Shown: piece by piece, positions 16,025-22,420 of the stretch
Position numbering within the stretch: position 1 is the stretch's first letter
Layout of the letters: each line of letters begins with the position of its first letter
Assembly (NCBI GenBank): GCA_900316745.1
Contig: ONEB01000008.1
Span: 24,019 to 88,018, forward strand
Length of the DNA: 64,000 nt
Origin: an uncultured Eubacteriales bacterium
GTDB lineage: Bacteria > Bacillota > Clostridia > Oscillospirales > Oscillospiraceae
Direction of reading: 5' to 3'
The notes under the pieces: generated by a model
Told to the model about the DNA's origin: nothing
Seen by the model: only the letters and a program-made list of their open reading frames with translations
The model's database searches: none
Program-made: the position numbers and the translations under genes

Positions 16025-16257
16025 CAAAAAAATTCCTTTCCTCCCAGCACTGGGACGAAAGGATCACCTTCCGCGGTACCACCCGCATTCGGCATTGCTG
16101 CCGCACTTGTGACGTTTTAACGGACGTCATCCGCCGGGGATTGGCCGGAGCTCACGGGCGAACCAAGTACCTGTTCCGCAGGGCGCTTTCAGCCGCCGAC
16201 GCCCCTCTCTGGCGCGGAAGGGAAGTGCTATTTTCCCGATCATCGCAATACACTCTA
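16025..16257 (-). promoter_or_regulatory. T-box riboswitch leader of pheST
   Basis: On the minus strand the 14-nt T-box CGGGTGGTACCGCGG lies at 16071-16085, followed by a terminator hairpin (cctttcgtcccag / ctgggaggaaagg, 16035-16062) and a seven-T run. Upstream there is a Stem I with a candidate specifier TTC (Phe) at 16160-16162 in the context GGTTCGCCCGTGAG. Uncharged tRNA-Phe would pair with the specifier and T-box and prevent termination, so pheST rises when phenylalanine is scarce. Confidence 0.93.
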
Positions 16258-16260
16258 GTA

Positions 16261-16289
16261 TATATATCATACTTTATTCGCAAAATCAA
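16261..16289 (-). promoter_or_regulatory. Promoter of the pheST T-box transcript
   Basis: Minus-strand TTGATT (16284-16289) and TATATA (16261-16266) are 17 bases apart, just upstream of Stem I. An overlapping TATACT just downstream could serve instead. Confidence 0.55.
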
Positions 16290-16308
16290 TGAAAAAGGGG
16301 AAGAAAAA

Positions 16309-16914
16309 TTGACGCATCCATTAAAAAAAGGTATAATCTTGCTGTTATCGGCACTTCTTTTGCCGCTCTCGGCCTGCGGCGCCGGACGGGAGGAGGCACG
16401 GTTTGACGCCTTTCGCGATTCGCTCACGGACGCCGCCGTCACGGTCACGGCGGAGGTCACGGCGCGCGACGGAGAGGACGTCACGGCGTTTACGCTCTCC
16501 TGTACGGAGACGGACGCCGGCTGCGACATCGAGGTGCTCGCGCCCGAGGAGATTCAGGGTGTGCGCGCGCACCTCGCGTCGGGCGAGGCGCAGATGCAGT
16601 TTGACGATCTCATCCTCCCGATGCCGCAGGCGGAGGACGCGGTCTCGCCGCTCATGGCGCTGCCGATGGTGCTTTCTGCCGCGCGGACGGGGCATCTGGA
16701 TCTCGTCTGGCAGGAGGACGGCCTCGTGTGTCAGCTTGTCCCGGACGATGACAGCGCGGTGCGCATTTACCTGAATGAAGACAACGTTCCCACCGCCGCC
16801 GAGGTGGATGTGGGCGGACATACCTGTGTGTTCTGCACCATCACGGCGTGGAGCACAGAAAAGAGTGATTTGCATGAATCGAATGATACGAACCTGGGCG
16901 GAGATCAGCCTTGA
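16309..16914 (+). CDS. Putative lipoprotein of unknown function
   Basis: 201 residues. I take the TTG at 16309 as start because AAAGGGGA lies seven bases before it and the following residues form a clean lipoprotein signal (KKGIILLLSALLLPLSAC, lipobox LSAC). The open frame extends far upstream through pheS antisense but that part is not coding. The mature part (SLTDAAVTVTAEVTARDGED, AHLASGEAQMQFDDLILPMP, SAVRIYLNEDNVPTAAEVDV) is acidic and beta-rich, reminiscent of LolA/outer-lipid-binding folds, but I cannot assign a family. It ends inside the start of alr (41-base overlap), so the two are co-transcribed. Confidence 0.75.
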   Translation: MTHPLKKGIILLLSALLLPLSACGAGREEARFDAFRDSLTDAAVTVTAEVTARDGEDVTAFTLSCTETDAGCDIEVLAPEEIQGVRAHLASGEAQMQFDDLILPMPQAEDAVSPLMALPMVLSAARTGHLDLVWQEDGLVCQLVPDDDSAVRIYLNEDNVPTAAEVDVGGHTCVFCTITAWSTEKSDLHESNDTNLGGDQP

Positions 16915-17989
16915 CGCCATTGAGCACAACTACCGCGCCATCACGGCGTCCCTGCCGGAGGGCTGCCAGATGCTCGGCATCTGCAAGGCGAATGCCTACG
17001 GTCACGGCGCGGTGCGCGTGGCGCAGCGTCTGCAGGAGGCAGGCTGCCGCTGGGTGGCGGTGAACTGCTATGACGAGGTGGAGGAGCTGCGCGCCGCCGG
17101 CGTGCAGACCGAGATCCTTATGCTCAGCCCCCAGCCCGCGAACATCGCGCTGGACATCGTGGATCTCGACGCCACGCAGGCGGTGGGCTCGCTGGAATAT
17201 GCCGAAAATCTGAACCGCTATCTCATGGGGACGGATCTGCGGCTCAAGGTGCACATGAAGCTCGAGACCGGCATGGGCCGCACGGGCTTTGACGCAACGA
17301 AGGAAGCCTGCCGGGCGGACATGCTGCGCGCGCTCCGGCTGGAGCATCTGGATTTCACGGGCGTCTTTACGCACTTTGCCGTTTCGGACGAGCCGGAGCA
17401 GGAGGCCTTCACGCGCGAGCAGTACCGCGTGTTCACGGATACGATCGCGTATCTGGAGCGCGAGAGCGGCAAGCGCTTTCAGCTGCGCCACTGCGCCAAC
17501 TCCGGCGCCGTCGTGAACTACCCCGAAATGGCGCTCGATATGGTGCGCCCGGGCCTGCTGCTGTATGGACTCTATCCCGGCGCGGAGCGCGGCGGGCTGG
17601 ATCTCATCCCCGCCATGCAGCTCAAAAGCCGCGTCTGCGATCTCACGCACCATCACCGCGGCGACACGATCAGCTATGGCCGCACGTTTACCTGTGACCG
17701 CGACTTGACGCTCGCCGTCATCCCGGACGGCTATGCCGACGGACTGCTGCGGTCGCTCTCCGGTAAGATGGAGGTCCTCCTGCGCGGACAGCGCGTGCGG
17801 CAGGTCGGACGCATCTGCATGGATATGTGCATGCTCGACGTGACGGACATCCCCGATGTGCGCGTCGGCGACGTCGCCACGATCTTCGGCCGCGACATCA
17901 CCGCCAGCGAGCAGGCGGAAAAGGCGGGCACGATCCCGTATGAGCTTTTGTGCGCGATGAGCCAGCGCGTACCGAGAGTTTATCTGTAA
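16874..17989 (+). CDS. alr: Alanine racemase
   Basis: 371 residues from the ATG at 16874 (MNRMIRTWAEISLDAIEHNY, the family start); a weak AAGAG lies upstream, and the gene overlaps the lipoprotein end, implying coupling. PLP-dependent fold III enzyme that interconverts L- and D-Ala for peptidoglycan. The PLP lysine is in ICKANAYGHGA (residue about 37), the catalytic tyrosine in ISYGRTF (about 265), and the conserved RVGRICMDMCMLDVTD-like segment (QVGRICMDMCMLDVTDI) and a C-terminal LLCAMSQRVPRVYL complete the family pattern. It is followed by endoA, the typical Firmicute arrangement. Confidence 0.96.
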   Translation: MNRMIRTWAEISLDAIEHNYRAITASLPEGCQMLGICKANAYGHGAVRVAQRLQEAGCRWVAVNCYDEVEELRAAGVQTEILMLSPQPANIALDIVDLDATQAVGSLEYAENLNRYLMGTDLRLKVHMKLETGMGRTGFDATKEACRADMLRALRLEHLDFTGVFTHFAVSDEPEQEAFTREQYRVFTDTIAYLERESGKRFQLRHCANSGAVVNYPEMALDMVRPGLLLYGLYPGAERGGLDLIPAMQLKSRVCDLTHHHRGDTISYGRTFTCDRDLTLAVIPDGYADGLLRSLSGKMEVLLRGQRVRQVGRICMDMCMLDVTDIPDVRVGDVATIFGRDITASEQAEKAGTIPYELLCAMSQRVPRVYL

Positions 17990-18020
17990 CTGCATAATTT
18001 TATAACAAATGCGCAACAAT

Positions 18021-18053
18021 AATGGTGTCCTACATAATCCGTAGGACACCATT
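18021..18053. promoter_or_regulatory. Perfect 13-bp inverted repeat between alr and endoA
   Basis: aatggtgtcctac (18021-18033) and gtaggacaccatt (18041-18053) pair exactly around a seven-base loop, 22 bases before the toxin ATG. No T run follows directly, so it may be an operator, an RNA hairpin shielding translation, or a weak terminator. Confidence 0.7.
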
Positions 18054-18074
18054 CTTACATTAGGAGATGATTGT

Positions 18075-18425
18075 ATGCAGACAGTCAAACGCGGAGAAAT
18101 CTATTTTGCCGATTTGAGCCCCGTGGTGGGCAGCGAGCAGGGCGGGATGCGCCCGGTGCTGATCATCCAGAACGACGCCGGAAACCGCCACAGCCCGACC
18201 GTGATCGCCGCCGCCATCACCTCGCGCACCGGCAAGGCGAAGCTCCCGACGCACATCAACCTCGCGGCCCAGACCTGCGGCCTGCCGAAGGACAGCATCG
18301 TGCTCCTGGAGCAGGTGCGCACGATCGACAAGACCCGCCTGCGCGAGCGCATGGGCAGAGTAGACGCGCCCATGATGGATCGCGTGGACAACGCCATTGC
18401 TGTCAGCTTCGGCCTCGCGCAGTAA
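18075..18425 (+). CDS. EndoA/MazF-family mRNA interferase
   Basis: 116 residues, the normal length for Bacillus EndoA (NdoA). VKRGEIYFADLSPVVGSEQGG, RPVLIIQNDAGNRHSPTVI, AAITSRTGKAKLPTHINL and LLEQVRTIDKTRL are the CcdB/MazF-fold signatures; the catalytic Arg (GGMRPVL region) and Thr (ITSRT) are present. It cuts single-stranded mRNA at short motifs. TAGGAGATG gives a good ribosome site. In Bacillus an antitoxin gene (ndoAI) lies between alr and ndoA; here only 85 bases separate them, too little for one, so the toxin is apparently orphaned. A strong terminator follows. Confidence 0.93.
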   Translation: MQTVKRGEIYFADLSPVVGSEQGGMRPVLIIQNDAGNRHSPTVIAAAITSRTGKAKLPTHINLAAQTCGLPKDSIVLLEQVRTIDKTRLRERMGRVDAPMMDRVDNAIAVSFGLAQ

Positions 18426-18431
18426 TAAAAT

Positions 18432-18467
18432 CGCGAGCACACAGGAACGCCTGTGTGCTCGCGTTTT
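18432..18467. terminator. Terminator shared by endoA and the DUF134-NifX gene
   Basis: cgcgagcacacagg and cctgtgtgctcgcg form a perfect 14-base stem with an aacg loop, followed by TTTTGTTT on the plus strand; A-rich sequence lies on the other side. It lies between convergent genes. Confidence 0.92.
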
Positions 18468-18469
18468 GT

Positions 18470-19243
18470 TTAATGGCATCCGTGGCTGCCGCAGCTGTGG
18501 CCCTCGTCGTGATGATGGTCGCCGCAGTTGTGTCCCTCACCGTGGTGGTGGTTGCACACTGCGTCAGGATCATAGTTCAGGTTGTCATGCAGCAGGGCGT
18601 TTACCGCCGCGTCCGCGTCGCCGGAGGCACCGCCGTAGAGCGTGATGCCCGCCTGCGCAAGCGCGTTGCGTGCGCCGCCGCCGATGCCGCCGCAGATCAG
18701 AACGTCCACGCCCGTGCCCTGCAGAAGCGTCGCGAGCGCGCCGTGGCCCTGCCCCTGATTGCCGATGACCTCGGTATGGGTGACGGCGCCGTTTTCCACG
18801 TCGTAAACCTTGAACTGTTCGGTGTGACCGAAGTGCTGGAAGATCTGTCCGTTTTCATAAGTGACTGCGATTCTCATGGTATTGGCTCCTTTCAAGCTTG
18901 CCTCGGAAACGATCTTGACGGGCGCGCTGCTGCAGCCCGGACAATCGGACGCACCGCCGCACACGCGGGTGTTGCCGCCTGCGATCTCCAGACGATAGCC
19001 GTTCACGAGCGCGTCTGCGAGCTTCCGGCGCGCGGAATCGTAGATTTCCGTTACCGTCGTGCGCGAAACGTCCATGCGCTGCGCCGCTTCGACGTGCGTC
19101 AGCCCCTCGTAGTCCATCAGCCGGATGGTTTCATATTCGTCCTTTGTCATCGTGCGCGTCTCTGCCGCTCCGAAGCCGATGGGTTCCATGCCCGTGCTCT
19201 CCGGCTCGCGGCAGATGCGGCGGCACCGCTGCGGTCGTGCCAT
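18470..19243 (-). CDS. DUF134 DNA-binding domain fused to a NifX/NifB-type cofactor-binding domain
   Basis: 257 residues from the ATG at 19243 behind GGAGG (the standard MARPQRCRRIC start). Residues 1 to about 100 are a DUF134/UPF0251 protein with a sigma70-r4-like helix-turn-helix (MTKDEYETIRLMDYEGLTHV, EAAQRMDVSRTTVTEIYDSA). Residues about 125-225 are a dinitrogenase iron-molybdenum cofactor-binding domain (MRIAVTYENGQIFQHFGHTE, GVDVLICGGIGGGARNAL). The C terminus is His/Cys-rich (HHHGEGHNCGDHHHDEGHSC), a probable metal-binding tail. The combination suggests a metal- or cluster-responsive regulator; no nitrogenase genes are near. A palindrome beside its own promoter suggests autoregulation. 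Confidence 0.9.
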   Translation of the reverse strand: MARPQRCRRICREPESTGMEPIGFGAAETRTMTKDEYETIRLMDYEGLTHVEAAQRMDVSRTTVTEIYDSARRKLADALVNGYRLEIAGGNTRVCGGASDCPGCSSAPVKIVSEASLKGANTMRIAVTYENGQIFQHFGHTEQFKVYDVENGAVTHTEVIGNQGQGHGALATLLQGTGVDVLICGGIGGGARNALAQAGITLYGGASGDADAAVNALLHDNLNYDPDAVCNHHHGEGHNCGDHHHDEGHSCGSHGCH

Positions 19244-19257
19244 GCGCCCCGCCTCCG

Positions 19258-19277
19258 TTTCCGACATTTGTCGGAAA
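19258..19277. promoter_or_regulatory. Palindromic operator of the DUF134-NifX gene
   Basis: tttccgacatttgtcggaaa is a perfect 9+2+9 palindrome sitting directly after the -10 box and before the ribosome site. A half-site (atttccga) recurs on the minus strand inside the promoter spacer, so a dimeric regulator could cover the promoter. Confidence 0.7.
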
Positions 19278-19278
19278 T

Positions 19279-19307
19279 AATATAGCACGGCGCATCGGAA
19301 ATGTCAA
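19279..19307 (-). promoter_or_regulatory. Promoter of the DUF134-NifX gene
   Basis: Minus-strand consensus TTGACA (19302-19307) and TATATT (19279-19284) with a 17-base spacer; about 36 bases before the ATG. Confidence 0.8.
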
Positions 19308-19313
19308 GGCATA

Positions 19314-19346
19314 GAAAAACGGACGCACCGGTTGGGGTGCGTCCGT
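19314..19346 (-). terminator. Terminator of the SGNH hydrolase gene
   Basis: acggacgcacc and ggtgcgtccgt form an 11-base stem; on the minus strand it is followed by TTTTTC. It lies just after the stop of the leftward gene and close to the promoter of the next. Confidence 0.85.
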
Positions 19347-19364
19347 TGTGCGTGCGTTGGGGGG

Positions 19365-20177
19365 TTACAGGTATGCGTGGGTTCTGACGTAATTCAGCCA
19401 GACCTCCATGCCTGCGCTGTTCAGGTGCATGGCGTCGCCGCTGTGGTATTCCTCGGAGAGGAAGCCCTGCGCGTTCAGAAGTCCGTCGAAGGCGTCGAGA
19501 TATTTCACGCCCGCGGCCTCGGCGGCAGCGGCAATCCAGGTGTTGATCTCCTCGATCTTCTCGTTCGTGAGATCCTCGTATTCATAGCTTGCGGCGAGCG
19601 GCGTGAGGGAGCACAGGATGATCTTCGTGTCCGGGCTCTGCTCCTGCATGCTGCTCACGAGCTTGGTGTAAGCGTCGATGAGCTCTTCGCGCGTGACCAT
19701 GTTGCCGTTGTCCGCGCTGGGATAGATCAGGATCACGGCGGGCTTGTTCACAAGCGCGATGTCCGCGGCGGGGGCGTTGTTGCCGGTGACGGGGGAGTGG
19801 TAGGCCGCGGTGTCGATGCCCTGCAGCGGGAGTCTGCCCTCGGCGGGTACCCAGACCTGCTTGGCGGCGTCGGCGCCGGTGAGCATGCCGTCGTCCTTCA
19901 GAGCGCTCAGCGCCTGATCGCCCAGGAAGAAGATGCCGTCGACGTATTCCGCGCCCGCGTCTTCGGTCTCCGCCAGAGCGGCGGCGCTGACGGCAGGCGT
20001 TTCCGCCGCGGGCTCGACATAGGCCGTCGGCTCCGCCGGCGCGGGCGTCGCGGCGGCAGCGGGCTCGGTCTTGCTGTGGTTGCCGAGCACGGAGGCAAAG
20101 ACCACGGCGAACACCGCGAGCACCAGACAGATGATCAGCGCGATCGACCAAAACGAATATAACGTATTTTTGTTCAT
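19365..20177 (-). CDS. Exported SGNH/GDSL-type hydrolase
   Basis: 270 residues. One N-terminal helix (IALIICLVLAVFAVVFASVL) acts as signal anchor, followed by an Ala/Pro/Thr linker and, from about residue 80, an SGNH-like domain. The segments YVDGIFFLGDQALSALKDDG (G-D block), KPAVILIYPSADNG and the C-terminal YHSGDAMHLNSAG (D..H pair) fit a divergent SGNH hydrolase, though the usual GDS serine is replaced by GDQ in the first block. It may deacetylate or de-esterify a surface polymer, or it may be catalytically altered. The gene sits alone between EF-G2 and the DUF134 promoter region. Confidence 0.7.
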   Translation of the reverse strand: MNKNTLYSFWSIALIICLVLAVFAVVFASVLGNHSKTEPAAAATPAPAEPTAYVEPAAETPAVSAAALAETEDAGAEYVDGIFFLGDQALSALKDDGMLTGADAAKQVWVPAEGRLPLQGIDTAAYHSPVTGNNAPAADIALVNKPAVILIYPSADNGNMVTREELIDAYTKLVSSMQEQSPDTKIILCSLTPLAASYEYEDLTNEKIEEINTWIAAAAEAAGVKYLDAFDGLLNAQGFLSEEYHSGDAMHLNSAGMEVWLNYVRTHAYL

Positions 20178-20220
20178 GTCTTTATCCCCTTTCCTGTCTC
20201 TCAGCTTTCAGGGAAGCAAA

Positions 20221-20252
20221 CGGGGGAGAAACGCACAGATTTCTCCCCCGAT
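20221..20252 (-). terminator. Hairpin terminator after the EF-G paralogue
   Basis: cgggggagaaa and tttctcccccg form an 11-base stem directly after the leftward stop codon; only a short T run (GTTTGC) follows on the minus strand. Confidence 0.7.
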
Positions 20253-20259
20253 ATTCAGA

Positions 20260-22269
20260 TTATTCCTGTTCGGCTTTCGCGTCTTCGATGACCTTCTGCT
20301 GGACGTTGCCGGGCGCCTCTTCATAGCGCACGAACTTGCAGCTGAAGGAGCCGCGGCCCTGCGTCATGGAGCGCAGGTCGATGGTGTAGGAGCTCATCTC
20401 CGCCATCGGGACCTCGGCCTCGACGGTCTGCATGCCGTCCTCGGCGTTCATGCCGAGCACGGTGCCGCGGCGCTTGGAGGAGATATCGGACATGATATCG
20501 CCGAGGTTCGCGTCGGGGATCGTGACCTTCAGCAGGCCGATGGGCTCGAGGATGGTGGGCTTTGCCTTCGGAATGCCGTCCTGATAGGCAAGACGCGCCG
20601 CCGTCTGGAACGCCATATCGTTGGAGTCGACGGGGTGGTAGGAGCCGTCATACAGCGTGGCTTTCAGGCCGACCAGGGGGTAGCCCGCGAGGACGCCCTT
20701 CTGCACGGCGTTGCGCAGACCCTTTTCGACGGAGGGGAAGAAGTTTTTCGGCACGCTGCCGCCGAAGACTTCCTCGGCGAAGATCATGTCGTCAGACTCG
20801 TCCTGGGGCTCGAAGCGGATCCACACGTCACCGAACTGGCCGCTGCCGCCGGACTGCTTCTTGTGGCGGCCGTGGGCCTCGACCTTGCCCTTGATCTTCT
20901 CGCGGTAAGCCACGCGGGCGGGCTTGAGCTCGGTCTCGACGCCGAAGCGGCTCTTGAGCTTGGAGCAGAGCACGTCGACCTGGATATCGCCGGCACCGGA
21001 GATGACCATCTGGTGGGTCTCAGCGTTGTTGACAAGCGTAAAGGAGATGTCCTCCTCGTTCAGACGGGCGAGGCCGGAGGCGACCTTGTCGTCCTGACCC
21101 TTGGTCTTCGGGGAGATGGCCATGGAGTAAACGGGCTCGGGGATCTCGACGGCGGGGAACTCAACCTCGTTCTTCGCGTCGCAGACGGTGTCGCCGGTCT
21201 TCCAGTCCATCTTGCCGATGGCGACGATGTCGCCGCAGCAGGCTTCCTTGACCTCGGTGTTCTTCTTGCCGCAGATGGTGTACATGCGGCCGAGCTTGTC
21301 CGTGCTGCTCGCGCGCATGTTGCGCAGGGCGAGGTCGGAGGTGATCTTGCCTGCCATGACCTTCACGAAGGAGTACTTGCCGAACTGGTCGGAGATGGTC
21401 TTGAACACGAAGCCCGCGACCGGAGCGTCGGGCTTGCAGGCCGCTTCTGCCGGGTTCGGAACGTAGTCGATGATCGCCTGCATGAGCGCCTCGGTGCCGA
21501 CACCGGTCATACCGGCGCCGCAGAGGACGGGGATGAAGTCGCGGCTTTGTACGCCGAGCTTGATGCCTTTCACGGTCTCTTCCTCGCTGAGCTCCATCTC
21601 CTCGAGGAACTTCTCCATCAGCTCGTCATCGGAGACGGAAGCGGCCTCGAAGAGCGCCTCGCGCATGGACTCGACCTTGTCGGCGTCCGCTGCGGGAACG
21701 GCGACCTTCTCGGTCTTCTTGCCGTTGGTCTTATAGGCGACGTTGTGCACCAGATCGATGACGCCGGTGCCGTCGCTCATCGGGATCGTGACAGGGCAGA
21801 CGCCCGCGCCATACTTCTCCTGCAGGGCGGAGACGACGGCGTCGAAGTCCGCGTGCTCCTCATCGAGCTTGGAGACATAGAACATGGCGGGCATGTCCGC
21901 GTTCTTGAGATATTTCCAGCTTCTCTCGGCGCCGACGGAGATGCCGTCCTTGGCGCTCAGGAAGATGACGCCGACTTCAGCCGCGCGCATGGCGCAGAAG
22001 ACCTCGCCCACGAAGTCGAAGAAGCCGGGGCAGTCCAGCACATTGATCTTGCAGCCGCCGAAATCCACGGGCGCGATGCCGGTGGAGATGGTAATGCCGC
22101 GCTTGATCTCTTCCGCGTCGTAGTCGCAGACGGTGTTGCCGTCGGCGGTCTTGCCCTGGCGGTCGATCGCGCCGGTGAGATAAAGCATGTTTTCCACCAG
22201 CGTGGTTTTGCCGGTGCCGCCGTGACCCATGAAGGCTACGTTGCGGATGTTCTTGGTTTCATAACTCAT
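20260..22269 (-). CDS. EF-G-like translational GTPase paralogue (EF-G2 type)
   Basis: 669 residues, slightly shorter than canonical EF-G (about 690-700), with the same domain order: G domain to about 270, domain II, then III-V (for example GYPLVGLKATLYDGSYHPVD and the C-terminal AEVPMAEMSSYTIDLRSMTQ, GRGSF). The G motifs are altered: P-loop GHGGTGKTT for the EF-G AHIDAGKTT, DCPGFFDF (residues 79-86) for DTPGHVDF so that the catalytic switch II His is Phe83, and SKLD for NKMD. RGITI is kept. This pattern marks the EF-G2 group; a Bacteroides EF-G2 has been reported to support translation without GTP hydrolysis. It is therefore probably not the main elongation factor. Confidence 0.85.
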   Translation of the reverse strand: MSYETKNIRNVAFMGHGGTGKTTLVENMLYLTGAIDRQGKTADGNTVCDYDAEEIKRGITISTGIAPVDFGGCKINVLDCPGFFDFVGEVFCAMRAAEVGVIFLSAKDGISVGAERSWKYLKNADMPAMFYVSKLDEEHADFDAVVSALQEKYGAGVCPVTIPMSDGTGVIDLVHNVAYKTNGKKTEKVAVPAADADKVESMREALFEAASVSDDELMEKFLEEMELSEEETVKGIKLGVQSRDFIPVLCGAGMTGVGTEALMQAIIDYVPNPAEAACKPDAPVAGFVFKTISDQFGKYSFVKVMAGKITSDLALRNMRASSTDKLGRMYTICGKKNTEVKEACCGDIVAIGKMDWKTGDTVCDAKNEVEFPAVEIPEPVYSMAISPKTKGQDDKVASGLARLNEEDISFTLVNNAETHQMVISGAGDIQVDVLCSKLKSRFGVETELKPARVAYREKIKGKVEAHGRHKKQSGGSGQFGDVWIRFEPQDESDDMIFAEEVFGGSVPKNFFPSVEKGLRNAVQKGVLAGYPLVGLKATLYDGSYHPVDSNDMAFQTAARLAYQDGIPKAKPTILEPIGLLKVTIPDANLGDIMSDISSKRRGTVLGMNAEDGMQTVEAEVPMAEMSSYTIDLRSMTQGRGSFSCKFVRYEEAPGNVQQKVIEDAKAEQE

Positions 22270-22357
22270 GAATGTACCTCTCCTTGTATAGAAATATCGA
22301 TATTCATCTTTTCGCTCTCGGGGATGGCTGTGAGCTTTGCACAGCGTTAACTGCTAT

Positions 22358-22386
22358 ATTATACACGATAATCGGTAATATAGCAA
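22358..22386 (-). promoter_or_regulatory. Promoter of the EF-G paralogue
   Basis: Minus-strand TTGCTA (22381-22386) and consensus TATAAT (22358-22363) are 17 bases apart. The transcript would carry a leader of about 80 bases before the ATG. Confidence 0.7.
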
Positions 22387-22420
22387 TATAAAGTTTAGCG
22401 CTTTAACCTGTGGGGCCGGC

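Noticed and set aside
14857-16914. A 685-codon plus-strand frame across pheS and its T-box
   Set aside because: Its first 480 codons are antisense to pheS and the T-box leader. Only the last 201 codons, from the TTG at 16309 with its own ribosome site and lipoprotein signal, look coding.
19365-20177. A canonical GDSL esterase call
   Set aside because: The first block reads GDQ instead of GDS; the fold is likely SGNH-like, but catalytic competence is uncertain.
20071-22350. A 759-codon plus-strand frame opposite the EF-G paralogue
   Set aside because: The opposite strand encodes a complete translation factor with a ribosome site and promoter; the plus frame has none of these.
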